Assembly: GCF_001651805.1 (NCBI RefSeq)
Contig: NZ_CP015839.1
Span: 4,402,001-4,466,000 of the forward strand
Direction of reading: 5' to 3'
Length of the DNA stretch: 64,000 nt
Source: Marinobacterium aestuarii
GTDB lineage: Bacteria; Pseudomonadota; Gammaproteobacteria; Pseudomonadales; Balneatricaceae
The notes below the pieces were generated by a model. That model searched no databases. It was not told where the DNA came from and saw only the letters and a list, made by a program, of their open reading frames with translations. The position numbers and the translations under genes were made by a program. Positions 54,325-63,454 of this stretch are shown here, piece by piece. Position 1 is the first letter of the stretch. Every line of letters begins with the position of its first letter.

Positions 54325-55272
54325 TTACTGCTTGAGCTTTTTGGCCGTTGCAATAAAGGATTCGGCCAGGCCGGTCATGCGCAGATCCAGCGCCTCGCCC
54401 GGCGCCATGAAGTCGACCTGTGCGCCCTGGGCGGCGATCGTTTGACGGAACGCCGGATCCTGGGTCGCTACCTCAATCGCCTTGGCCCAGGCCGCGCGGA
54501 CTTCATCATCGACTCCGGCCGGCGCAGCGATGCCACGCCAGTTGGTCAGGGCAAAGTTATGCCCCAGTTCCTTCAGGGTCGGCACATCAGGATACTCTTC
54601 CAGACGCTGGTCACCCAGGCTGACAAGGGGACGCAGCTTGCCGGACTTGAGGCCCGAGGACAAATCACCCAGATTCAGCATCAGCGCGTCTATATGCCCG
54701 CCCATCGCCGCCAGCACCGCCTTGGAGGAGCCATCGTGGGGAATCTGCTTGGCCTGGTAACCGGCGACGTCCGCCAGCAGCTCACTGGCGACATGGGTTG
54801 AGCCGCCGAAGCCGGAGAAGCCGAAGGTCACCTTGGACGGATGCGCCTGCATGTCTTCCACCAGTTCGCCCCAGGTCTGCCAGGGGCCATCGGCACGCAC
54901 CGCCACCAGATAGTCTTCGGTCAGAACGTTGCCCAGATAGGAGAAGTCGGTGTGCTTGTAGGTCGCGTTACCCATGCCTTCGGTGGCGAAGATAACGTTG
55001 TTTGGAATAGTCACGGTGTAGCCGTCGGGCTTGGCGTTGGCCACCTTGGTAAAGCCGAGAATGCCCCCGCCACCCGGCAGGTTGGAGACCACTATGGTCT
55101 GGCCGAGGGATTTTTCCAGCGCCGGCTGCAGCGCACGTGCCAGTACATCAGTGCCACCGCCGGCACCATAGGGGATCACCATAGTGATGGCCTTGGTAGG
55201 GTACTCGGCGAAAGCGATGCCGGCGCTCAGCAGGCCGGCAAGGATGACGGAGCTCTTGGTCAGTTTATTCAT
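54325..55272 (-). CDS. tctC: Tripartite tricarboxylate transporter, periplasmic binding protein TctC (Bug family)
   Basis: This protein has 315 residues with signal VILAGLLSAGIAFA. The mature part begins YPTKAITMVIPYGAGGGTD, the classic Bug-family start, and PGGGGILGFTKVANAKPDGY follows. It binds a carboxylate ligand in the periplasm and delivers it to TctA/TctB. The ligand is probably a sugar acid or dicarboxylate handled by the neighbouring enzymes. Confidence 0.93.
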   Translation of the reverse strand: MNKLTKSSVILAGLLSAGIAFAEYPTKAITMVIPYGAGGGTDVLARALQPALEKSLGQTIVVSNLPGGGGILGFTKVANAKPDGYTVTIPNNVIFATEGMGNATYKHTDFSYLGNVLTEDYLVAVRADGPWQTWGELVEDMQAHPSKVTFGFSGFGGSTHVASELLADVAGYQAKQIPHDGSSKAVLAAMGGHIDALMLNLGDLSSGLKSGKLRPLVSLGDQRLEEYPDVPTLKELGHNFALTNWRGIAAPAGVDDEVRAAWAKAIEVATQDPAFRQTIAAQGAQVDFMAPGEALDLRMTGLAESFIATAKKLKQ

Positions 55273-55411
55273 GATGCTTCCTTATAGTTATCGGTGCTTG
55301 CATGGGGTTAATTGAAGCAGCTATCAGGTTCCCGGGGGTCCCTGATCGGCACTTTGAGTTGTGGTTGCACCGTCCTGGCGCCTTGCACGGGACTGGCGTC
55401 CCTCGAAACTA

Positions 55412-56236
55412 TCAATAGGGCCCGTTCACTGGCGCCGGCGCTGCCGCCTGCAGGTCGAACTCCGCGGCACGCCGTCGCACCGCCTGCATCAGCAGACTGA
55501 CGTCCAGCCCCACCGCAACAAAGGTCGCGCCCAGCGCCAGAAAACGCCGCGCCTGCTCAACGTCGCCGGTCAGGGTACCGGCAGCCTTGCCGCTGGCGAC
55601 AATGGTCGCGATCGCCCGCTCGATGGCTGCCTGTACCTCGGGATGCCCCGGGTTGCCCAGGTGCCCCATTGAGGCGGCGAGATCCGCCGGGCCGATAAAG
55701 ACGCCATCGACACCGTCCACCGCGCAGATCGCTTCAAGGTTTTCCAGCGCCCGGACAGTTTCAGCCTGTACCAGCAGACAGACCTCGTCAGCGGCGTGCA
55801 GCACATAGTCCGCCCGGCCGTTCCAGCGTGACGCCCGCGCCACGGCGGCACCGACACCACGAATGCCCAGGGGCGGATAACGTGTCGCCGCCACTGTCGC
55901 CGCTGCCTGTTCCGGCGTGTCCACCATCGGCACCAGCAGGGTCTGGACGCCTATATCCAGCAACTGCTTGATCAACGCAGGATCCCCCTGCACCGCACGC
56001 ACCACCGGATGGCCCCCGTAGGGTGCGACCGCCTGCAGCTGCGCCAGAGTACTGCGGACATCGTTGGGCGCATGTTCGCCGTCGATCAGCAGCCACTGAA
56101 AGCCCGCCGTGGCACACATTTCGGCGCTGTAGGCGCTGCCCATCGACAGCCAGAAACCCACCTGCGGCCGACCGTCTGCCAGCGCCTGTTTAAAGGGGTT
56201 GCCCGGTTGCAGGCCCGTGACCTGGGAATGCGGCAT
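55412..56236 (-). CDS. HpcH/HpaI family class II aldolase
   Basis: This aldolase has 274 residues. [13 protein letters not shown] near residue 50 supplies the catalytic His, [11 protein letters not shown] near 155 the metal Glu, and [12 protein letters not shown] near 182 the metal Asp. It cleaves 2-keto-3-deoxy acids to pyruvate plus an aldehyde; with a galactarate dehydratase upstream the likely substrate is 5-keto-4-deoxyglucarate (GarL-like). AGGAGG precedes ATG. It follows the aldehyde dehydrogenase by 33 bases. Confidence 0.9.
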   Translation of the reverse strand: MPHSQVTGLQPGNPFKQALADGRPQVGFWLSMGSAYSAEMCATAGFQWLLIDGEHAPNDVRSTLAQLQAVAPYGGHPVVRAVQGDPALIKQLLDIGVQTLLVPMVDTPEQAAATVAATRYPPLGIRGVGAAVARASRWNGRADYVLHAADEVCLLVQAETVRALENLEAICAVDGVDGVFIGPADLAASMGHLGNPGHPEVQAAIERAIATIVASGKAAGTLTGDVEQARRFLALGATFVAVGLDVSLLMQAVRRRAAEFDLQAAAPAPVNGPY

Positions 56237-56269
56237 GATGCCTCCTGGGGGAAAAGTGTGATTCTTGAC

Positions 56270-57745
56270 TCAGCGCAGGTTGCCCTGGCAGAGGTACTTG
56301 ATGTGCATGTAGTCATCCAGGCCATATTTCGAGCCTTCACGGCCGTAGCCCGACTCCTTGACGCCGCCAAAGGGCGCCGCCTCGGATGCCACGGCACCCT
56401 CATTGATACCGACAATACCGGTTTCCAGAGCATCGGCGACTCGCCAGATGCGGCTGACATTCTCGGAATAGAAATACCCTGCCAGCCCGAACGGCGTGTC
56501 GTTAGCCTGGCGTATCACGTCCTCTTCGCTCCTGAAGCGGAACAGCGGCGCCACCGGGCCAAAGGTCTCCTCATGACAGAGCAGCGCATCCTGTCCTGCG
56601 TCGGCGAGAACCGTCGGGGCTACATAATTGGGCCCCAATTCCGGGTGCACCCGTTGCCCCCCCGTCAAGACACGGCCACCGCGTGCGACGGCATCATCTA
56701 TATGGTGCAGAATTTTCTCCACCGCACGGGCATTGATCATGGGCCCGATCTGGGCTTTCGGGTCAGTCGCAGGGCCCACCTGCAGCGCCGCAACACGGGC
56801 GACCAGTTTGTCGGCAAAGCTATCGAACACCTTGTCCTGCACGTAGATCCGGTTAGGACAGACGCAGGTCTGGCCGCCGTTGCGAAATTTTGACACCATC
56901 AGTCCGTCGACGGCCGCGTCCAGATCAGCATCGTCAAAGACGATAAAGGGCGCGTTTCCGCCCAGTTCCAGCGACAGTTTTTTCAGCGTATCAGCCGAGG
57001 CCCGCGCCAGATGCTTGCCCACCGGGGTTGAGCCGGTGAAACTTATTTTGCGCACCCTCGCGTCCGCCAGCCAGACATCGACCAGGGCCGGCGTCTGTTC
57101 ACGTGAAGCGCACACAATGTTGATGACTCCCGCCGGTACGCCGGCCTCTTCCGCCAGGCGGATCAGCGCCAGCGAGGTCAGCGGGGTATCCTCCGCAGGC
57201 TTGGCAACCAGGGTGCAGCCCGCCGCCAGCGCCGGCGCAATCTTGCGCGCTATCATCGCCGCCGGAAAATTCCACGGGGTTATCACCGCCACGACACCGA
57301 CCGGCTCGCGCACTGTCATCATGCGCCGGCCCGGAACTGCCGGTGCGATCAGGTCGCCCTCGATTCGGCTGGCTTCCTCGGCAAACCACTCCACATAACT
57401 GGCGGCATAAAGCACCTCACCCTGACCTTCTGCCAGCGGCTTGCCCTGCTCCAGCGATACCAGCCGCCCCAGGTCCTCCTGATTCGCCAGGATGAGCGCA
57501 TGCCAGCGTTTAAGCAGCTGTCCGCGTGCTTTTGCCGGCGTCGCGCGCCAGCCAGCAAAAGCCGCCTGCGCCGCCTCGATCGCCGCCTCGGCATCCCTGG
57601 CACCACTGTCCGGCACGGCGGTAATCCGGCTCAGATCCGCCGGGTTGCACACCTCGAAAGTGGCACCATCGTGGGCGTCCAACCAGCGGCCGGAAACATA
57701 ATTCTGCGAGCGGATCAGGTCACCGCGACTCGGATTCAGGTTCAT
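56270..57745 (-). CDS. Succinate/ketoglutarate semialdehyde dehydrogenase-type aldehyde dehydrogenase
   Basis: This full-length ALDH has 491 residues. The general-base Glu is in LELGGNAPF and the nucleophile Cys in NGGQTCVCP; the NAD motif FTGSTPVGKHLA is near residue 240. It resembles GabD-type enzymes. It would oxidise the aldehyde formed by the aldolase (tartronate semialdehyde is normally reduced instead) or a 2-ketoglutarate semialdehyde from another branch. The exact substrate is open. Confidence 0.9.
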   Translation of the reverse strand: MNLNPSRGDLIRSQNYVSGRWLDAHDGATFEVCNPADLSRITAVPDSGARDAEAAIEAAQAAFAGWRATPAKARGQLLKRWHALILANQEDLGRLVSLEQGKPLAEGQGEVLYAASYVEWFAEEASRIEGDLIAPAVPGRRMMTVREPVGVVAVITPWNFPAAMIARKIAPALAAGCTLVAKPAEDTPLTSLALIRLAEEAGVPAGVINIVCASREQTPALVDVWLADARVRKISFTGSTPVGKHLARASADTLKKLSLELGGNAPFIVFDDADLDAAVDGLMVSKFRNGGQTCVCPNRIYVQDKVFDSFADKLVARVAALQVGPATDPKAQIGPMINARAVEKILHHIDDAVARGGRVLTGGQRVHPELGPNYVAPTVLADAGQDALLCHEETFGPVAPLFRFRSEEDVIRQANDTPFGLAGYFYSENVSRIWRVADALETGIVGINEGAVASEAAPFGGVKESGYGREGSKYGLDDYMHIKYLCQGNLR

Positions 57746-57824
57746 ACAGCTATTTCCTTGTTATTCAATCGGCGCCGTCGAGCGGGTCTTGCCCCAGGCC
57801 GCAGCCTGGGACCCAAAATAAGCC

Positions 57825-59360
57825 TTAACTGACAATGCCGACGTGCCAGGGAACGAATTCATGATCGCCCAGACCGAGCAGCTCGCTACAGGTCCGATCG
57901 CCCGAGGCCACCCGCAAGATAAGCTCGAAAATTTCCTGCCCCATCGCGTCTATGTCCAGGGTACCGTCGATCACCTGGCCACAATTGATGTCCATGTCCC
58001 GCGTCAGGCGCTGATACATGGGGGTATTGGACGCCAGCTTGATGGTCGGCGCCGGCTTGGAACCAAACATGGAACCGCGACCGGTGGTGAAGCAGATCAG
58101 GTTGGCGCCGCTGGCGATCTGGCCGGTTACCGCCACCGGGTCATAGCCCGGCGAATCCATAAACACAAAGCCCGCGGTCTCGATCGGTTCGGCGTATTCG
58201 TAGACTGCCTGTAGCGGTGTAGTTCCACCCTTCATCGCTGAACCTAGGGATTTTTCGACGATGTTTGCCAGGCCTCCGGCCTGATTACCAGGGCCCACAA
58301 CGCCGTTGAACTGGCCATTCTGGCCCCGGGTGTATTCCTCCCACCAGGCCAGGCGATCGAGCAGCTTTTGCCCCACTTCGCGACTGACGGCTCGGCGCGT
58401 CAGCATGAACTCGACGCCGTGTATCTCGGGTGTTTCCGACAGGATAGCGGTGCCGCCGTGGCGCACCAGGATATCCATAGCCGCGCCCAGAGCCGGGTTG
58501 GCCGAGATACCGGAGAAGCCGTCGGAGCCGCCACATTCGAGCCCTATCTTCAGGTGACTGGCACTGACCGGCGTGCGCTCAATGCGATTGGCCGTCGCCA
58601 GCATCGACTCGACCGCCGCTATGCCTGCCTCGATCGTTTCACGGGTACCGCCGGTATCCTGCATCACCAGGGTGCGCACCTCGCTGCCAACCTCAAGCCC
58701 CTGGGACGCGACCAGATCAGCGACCTGATTGCGCTCACAGCCAAGGCCCACGATCAGTACAGCCGCCAGGTTCGGGTGACGCGCATAGCCTGCCAGAGTC
58801 CTGCGCAGCACGTCGAAGTGATAACTCGGCGACGACATGCCGCAACCACTGGTCTGCGCGAAGGCCACAACACCGTCGACGTTGGGGTAATCGGCCAGGC
58901 GTTCGGGCGTGAAATGGGCGGAAATATGATTGATCACGGTCGCAGAACAGTTGACCGACGCCAGGATGCCGATGAAGTTACGGGTGGCGACACGGCCATC
59001 TGGCCGCACTATGCCCATAAAGGTGGCCCGTTCCGCGTGCGGTACATAGTCAACGGGCTTTACATCCTGGCTGAACGCCGGATCCTGTTTGTAGTCGACC
59101 TGCACCAGGTTGTGGGTATGCACATGCTCGCCGGCGTCTATATCCCGCGCCGCGACGCCAATCACCGTATCGTACTTTTTCACCGGCTCGCCTGCGGCAA
59201 TTCGCTGCGCGGCAACCTTGTGACCGGCCGGCACCTGGGCACCTACCCGCAATGCCAGCTCAGGCAACGCCTGACCCAGAGCAAGCTGGTCACGGGCGAT
59301 CAGAACATTGTCGTTGGCGTGCAGCCGGATCAGGGGCGACACGGTGGAGGAATTTTGCAT
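57825..59360 (-). CDS. Galactarate/altronate dehydratase family (UxaA/GarD)
   Basis: The protein has 511 residues from ATG 59360 (AGAGG upstream). An N-terminal SAF domain covers about residues 1-100; the GarD/UxaA catalytic domain follows, with GLGCERNQ, GLECGGSDGFSG and FTTGRGSMFG. It dehydrates a sugar acid such as galactarate or altronate to a 2-keto-3-deoxy product. First in the unit with the ALDH and aldolase, and divergent from LysR. Galactarate is the simplest fit, but altronate cannot be excluded. Confidence 0.9.
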   Translation of the reverse strand: MQNSSTVSPLIRLHANDNVLIARDQLALGQALPELALRVGAQVPAGHKVAAQRIAAGEPVKKYDTVIGVAARDIDAGEHVHTHNLVQVDYKQDPAFSQDVKPVDYVPHAERATFMGIVRPDGRVATRNFIGILASVNCSATVINHISAHFTPERLADYPNVDGVVAFAQTSGCGMSSPSYHFDVLRRTLAGYARHPNLAAVLIVGLGCERNQVADLVASQGLEVGSEVRTLVMQDTGGTRETIEAGIAAVESMLATANRIERTPVSASHLKIGLECGGSDGFSGISANPALGAAMDILVRHGGTAILSETPEIHGVEFMLTRRAVSREVGQKLLDRLAWWEEYTRGQNGQFNGVVGPGNQAGGLANIVEKSLGSAMKGGTTPLQAVYEYAEPIETAGFVFMDSPGYDPVAVTGQIASGANLICFTTGRGSMFGSKPAPTIKLASNTPMYQRLTRDMDINCGQVIDGTLDIDAMGQEIFELILRVASGDRTCSELLGLGDHEFVPWHVGIVS

Positions 59361-59444
59361 GCTGGGCCTCTGACCTGAAATTCTTTTATCGTTCTGGGAA
59401 CTGAAATCTGGGGTCAGTATGCGCCGGGGCCACATAAGGATAAA

Positions 59445-59467
59445 ATGAAACTATCGACTGTATTCAT
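59445..59467. promoter_or_regulatory. Inverted repeat in the dehydratase/LysR divergent promoter
   Basis: ATGAA-N13-TTCAT in the 139-base spacer. LysR proteins bind T-N11-A dyads in such positions, so this may be the operator, but only five bases per arm match. Confidence 0.35.
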
Positions 59468-59499
59468 AACCATTTAGTAATGTAGAGCCAGGAAGCACC

Positions 59500-60432
59500 A
59501 TGAGTGATATAGACCGGGTCCTCAGATCCAACCTCAAGCTGCGCCACCTGCAACTGCTGGTCGCACTTGATGAATTCCGCCATATCGGCCGCGTGGCCGA
59601 ATCCCTGGCGCTGACTCAGCCTGCGGTTTCCAAGATGCTGGCCGAAATTGAGCGCATGTTCGGCCTTGCACTCTTTTCCCGCTCGACGCGGGGCACCGAG
59701 CCCACCGCCTACGGCGAAACCGTGATCCGCTTCGCCCGCTCCGTCCAGGCCGATTTCGACCGCACCCGTGACGAGATCAACGCAGTCGCCAGTGGCGCAG
59801 CCGGCCGGGTCAGCATCGGGGCCATGGTCGTTGCGACACCGGTGTGGCTGGCCCAAGCCATTAGCCTGCTCAAGGCGCGCTCGTCCCAAACGACAGCCTT
59901 GATAGAGGAAGGCGACCTCAAGCGGTTACTGCCGCGCCTGCGGATGGGCGAGCTGGACCTGCTGGTCGGCCGACTGGAACCCGGCTACGCTGCACCCGAC
60001 CTCGACACCGAAGCCGTCTATGACGAGCCCATGTGTGTCGTTACCTGCGCCGATCATCCGATTGCGCACAAAGCCAGTGTCGACTGGCATGACCTCGCCA
60101 GCCTGCCCTGGGTTGTGCCGCCACCCTGGGCATCCTCGCGCATCAAGCTCAACCAGATGTTCTACAAGCATGGGCTCAATCCGCCGGTCGACCTGATCGA
60201 GTCGGCCTCCTTTCTGACCATCCTGACCTTTGTGCGTCAACGGCCGGCCATCGGCTATCTGGCGCAGGACGTCGCGCGGCATTTCGAAGCCCAGGGCTTG
60301 CTGAAGGTACTGGCGCTGGAAATTCCAGTCGAGTTACCGCCGGTGGGAATCATCACCATGCGAGGTCGCATCAGAACCCCGACCTGTACGCAGCTGATCG
60401 AATGCCTGAGACTGGCGGCGGCGCAGCGCTGA
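59500..60432 (+). CDS. LysR-family transcriptional regulator (GbpR-like)
   Basis: This regulator has 310 residues. The HTH near residues 20-60 contains LNLKL-like lead sequence, RHIGRVAESLALTQPAVSKM and RMFGLALFSRSTRG. The C-terminal effector domain resembles the galactose/sugar-acid LysR subgroup (GbpR). It probably activates the dehydratase-ALDH-aldolase-tct genes. AGGAAG precedes ATG. Confidence 0.93.
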   Translation: MSDIDRVLRSNLKLRHLQLLVALDEFRHIGRVAESLALTQPAVSKMLAEIERMFGLALFSRSTRGTEPTAYGETVIRFARSVQADFDRTRDEINAVASGAAGRVSIGAMVVATPVWLAQAISLLKARSSQTTALIEEGDLKRLLPRLRMGELDLLVGRLEPGYAAPDLDTEAVYDEPMCVVTCADHPIAHKASVDWHDLASLPWVVPPPWASSRIKLNQMFYKHGLNPPVDLIESASFLTILTFVRQRPAIGYLAQDVARHFEAQGLLKVLALEIPVELPPVGIITMRGRIRTPTCTQLIECLRLAAAQR

Positions 60433-60736
60433 GTATCGCCTCGAAGGGCTAAAGGGCTGCGGCATTTGCGTAATGACTTATTAACGAACGAACAGTGCCT
60501 GGCGACATCCGCCAATGGCAGCAACGCCATTGCGATGGTCGCAGCTGCGGAACCCGGGAGGGCATGGGAAGACAGGATTGGGTAATTCAGCGCTCCAGAG
60601 CGGTTTCAGTGCCGGAATGTTGCTGTGTACGTCACCCCGGTCTCCCGACAACACCCGAAGCCAGGGGGAAAACGGGGCACAGCAGGCGCGAGCTATGCGC
60701 CCACACCGGCCCCCTTCTGTTGTTTAGGAATCTTAT
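60433..60736. other. Gene-free stretch between LysR and codB
   Basis: 304 bases between two convergent genes. A short inverted repeat GGCGC-GAGCTAT-GCGCC lies near 60687-60703. I see no gene, promoter or clear terminator. Confidence 0.55.
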
Positions 60737-62038
60737 CTACGGATAACTGCGGCTCAGAGCAGCGCCTTCTTTACGGTAGATCAGCTTGTAAAACAGCACA
60801 TAGGCGAGCATGGCGGTAATAATCGCATTCAGCGGGGCAATGCTGAAAAGACCATCCGCCGGCGAGATCACAGACACACAGATGGCCGTGGCCCAGGCGG
60901 CCATCGCGGCCCAGTTGATATGCTTGAAGGCGTGTGTTGCCGGGTCCGGGTACTGGGTTTTGCAGCGCAGGTAGAAGTCGCTAATGATGATGCCGCCAAT
61001 CGGTGGCAGGGACACACTCAGGAACACCAGCCAGCTGACGAAATTGTTGTACAGGAAGTCCGCCAGAATGGTGCCCACGGCGCCGGCCGCCAGCACCAGA
61101 TGCACCCGTTTCAGGCCGGTGATATTGGTCAGCCCCAGGCCCGCGGCGTAAAGCGCGTTGTCATTGGTGGTCCAGATATTCAGCACCAGCAATGCGATGC
61201 CGGCGCCCAGCAGGCCCTGCTGCGCCAGCACTTCGGCGATATCGGACATGCCCGTAGCCGTGGCCCCCACGGCGCCAAAGATAAACATCAGGCTGTTACC
61301 GAAGGTGAAGCCGATAATGGTCGCGATCACGCCGACGCGCCGCGTTCTGGCATAGCGCACAAAGTCCGGCGTCAGGGTTGCGCCACTGATAAAGGAGCCG
61401 ACTGCCAGCGCAATACCCACCGCCATGCTCATGTTCTCCACCGGATTCAGATTCATCAGCGTATCGAGCCCCCCTTCGGTATCCGAAATCGCCGTGGCAA
61501 CGGAGGTAAAGCCGAGAATCAGGATGGCGGGCACGGCAATGGCGCTGAGCCATTCGATCGCCTTGAACCCCACCACAACGGTGTAGGTCATCACTATGCC
61601 GCCGCCGACGATCAGCGGCAGGTTGGGAATATCCATAAACTTGTTGATGGGATAGGCGAACATCGCTACACCGACGCCAAACCAGCCGATCTGGGTAATC
61701 GCCAGCATCATGGAGGGCAGCTTGGAGCCGAAAGTGCCAAAAGCGTACCTGGAAAGAATATGGGTAGAGAGATTGGTTTTCGCTGCTGCATATCCCAGCA
61801 GCGCACCATAGCCCCCCAGTATCAGGTTGCCGGCCAGGATGACGATAATCAGATCCGGCCAGAGTTTAAAGCCCTGCCCCAGGGTTCCGCCGGTCCACAT
61901 GCTGGCGGCGAAAAAGGTAAAGCCCAGCATCACCGCCGACATGGACAGCAGGCCGCGACGGGCGTTTTCGGGGACCGGGGTTAATGCATAGTCATCATGT
62001 TCAGCAGCATAGTTTTTATTTTCGTGCTGTTCAGACAT
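60737..62038 (-). CDS. codB: Cytosine permease CodB (NCS1 family)
   Basis: The protein has 433 residues from ATG 62038 (AGGAG upstream). About 12 helices are seen. LSMSAVMLGFTFFAASMWTGG at the N-terminus and GYGALLGYAAAKTNLSTHIL are NCS1/CodB signatures. It imports cytosine with H+ or Na+ across the inner membrane. It lies downstream of codA in the same orientation, the reverse of the E. coli order. Confidence 0.9.
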   Translation of the reverse strand: MSEQHENKNYAAEHDDYALTPVPENARRGLLSMSAVMLGFTFFAASMWTGGTLGQGFKLWPDLIIVILAGNLILGGYGALLGYAAAKTNLSTHILSRYAFGTFGSKLPSMMLAITQIGWFGVGVAMFAYPINKFMDIPNLPLIVGGGIVMTYTVVVGFKAIEWLSAIAVPAILILGFTSVATAISDTEGGLDTLMNLNPVENMSMAVGIALAVGSFISGATLTPDFVRYARTRRVGVIATIIGFTFGNSLMFIFGAVGATATGMSDIAEVLAQQGLLGAGIALLVLNIWTTNDNALYAAGLGLTNITGLKRVHLVLAAGAVGTILADFLYNNFVSWLVFLSVSLPPIGGIIISDFYLRCKTQYPDPATHAFKHINWAAMAAWATAICVSVISPADGLFSIAPLNAIITAMLAYVLFYKLIYRKEGAALSRSYP

Positions 62039-62080
62039 TGGAATGTCTCCTGTTGGGATAATGGGCGCCATCGGTGACTA

Positions 62081-62095
62081 CCGAGGGCACCTCGG
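62081..62095. other. Small hairpin between codA and codB
   Basis: CCGAGG-GCA-CCTCGG with no T-run. It may modulate codB expression relative to codA. Confidence 0.3.
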
Positions 62096-62173
62096 GTGTG
62101 ATAATTGCTCGTCTTTAAATAAAGTTCGCTGATAGAAACTGTTAATTACTCAATAACTGCAGAGCGCCGGCGG

Positions 62174-63454
62174 CTAAAACAGGCCTCTCGAAAAACTGAC
62201 CTCAGCCGGCCCCTCATTCAGTATCACCTGGGTGCGGGTCGGCTGCGTTTTGGCGATAACCTCGCCACGGCGGATCACAAACAACCGCGCGGGCCTCAGC
62301 TGCAGCGCCTCGACCACACTGCTGGCCTGCAGAATCACCATATCGGCGGGCTTGCCCACCTCCAGGCCGTAATCATCCAGCCCCAGCACCCGGGCGCCGT
62401 GGGTGGTCACAGCCCCATAGGCCTGCTGCATCTGCTTCAAGCCCGTCATCTGGGCCACGTGGGCGCCCATATGGGCCACATCCAGCATGTCGTGGGTGCC
62501 GTAGCTGTACCAGGGATCCATCACGCAATCGTGGCCGAAGGCGACGTTAATCCCCGCCGCCAGCATTTCCGGCACCCGGGTCATGCCACGGCGTTTGGGA
62601 TAAGTGTCATGACGCCCCTGCAGGGTAATATTGATCAGCGGGTTGGCAACCGCGTGCACACCGGCTTCGCGTATCAGCGGCAACAGCTTGCTGACGTAGT
62701 AGTTATCCATAGAGTGCATCGAGGTTAGATGGGAGCCGCAGACCCGCCCGTTCAGCCCCAGACGCTGGGTTTCTGCGGCCAGCACTTCGATGTGTCGCGA
62801 CAGCGGATCGTCCGATTCATCACAGTGCATATCGACCCGCAACCCGCGGCGCTCGGCGATCTCGCACAGCGCCCGGATGGAGGCCGAGCCGTCTGCCATG
62901 GTGCGCTCAAAATGGGGAATGCCGCCCACCACATCGACGCCCTTGTCCAGCGCCCGCAGCAGGTTTTCATGGGAGCGCGGGTAACGGTAGTAACCATCCT
63001 GGGGGAAGGCCACCAGCTGCAGGTCGATGTAGGGTTTCATCTGCTGGCGCACTTCCAGCAGGGCCTCCACCGCCAGCAGGCGATCGTCGCAGATATCCAC
63101 ATGGCTGCGAATGGCCAGAGTGCCGCGGGCGATGGACCAGCGGCACATCTCCAGCGCCCGCGCCTTGATGGCCTCCACGGTGAGATCCGGCTTGAGTTCG
63201 CCCCAGATGGCGATGCCCTCAAGCAGGGTGCCGCTGGCGTTCAGCCGCGGCTGACCCAGGCTCAGGGCCGAATCCATATGAAAGTGGCTGTCCACGAAGG
63301 GCGGCGATGCCAGCTGACCCTGGCCATCAATCTCGATGCTGGCCGACGCCTGGATGGCAGGCGCCATCTCGACAATACGCTTGTCCTTGATGGCAATATC
63401 AATGCCCTTGCGACCATCGGGCAAGTTCAGATTACGCACGAGCATATCCAGCAT
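62174..63454 (-). CDS. codA: Cytosine deaminase CodA (amidohydrolase family)
   Basis: This protein has 426 residues and aligns along its length with E. coli CodA as I remember it. Metal and catalytic residues are present: H57 and H59 (DSHFHMD), Gln152 in AFPQDG, H210 and E213 in MHCDES, H242 in SHLTSMH, and D309 in FGHDCVMDPW. The next residue, C310, is where E. coli has Asp314, a residue known to affect substrate choice. It deaminates cytosine to uracil, or a related base. GAGGA precedes ATG. Confidence 0.9.
   Translation of the reverse strand: MLDMLVRNLNLPDGRKGIDIAIKDKRIVEMAPAIQASASIEIDGQGQLASPPFVDSHFHMDSALSLGQPRLNASGTLLEGIAIWGELKPDLTVEAIKARALEMCRWSIARGTLAIRSHVDICDDRLLAVEALLEVRQQMKPYIDLQLVAFPQDGYYRYPRSHENLLRALDKGVDVVGGIPHFERTMADGSASIRALCEIAERRGLRVDMHCDESDDPLSRHIEVLAAETQRLGLNGRVCGSHLTSMHSMDNYYVSKLLPLIREAGVHAVANPLINITLQGRHDTYPKRRGMTRVPEMLAAGINVAFGHDCVMDPWYSYGTHDMLDVAHMGAHVAQMTGLKQMQQAYGAVTTHGARVLGLDDYGLEVGKPADMVILQASSVVEALQLRPARLFVIRRGEVIAKTQPTRTQVILNEGPAEVSFSRGLF

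Noticed and set aside
29655-60690. GGGCACAGCAGGC shared near 29665 and 60675
   Set aside because: A 13-base match in GC-rich DNA without structure around it. Chance is enough to explain it.
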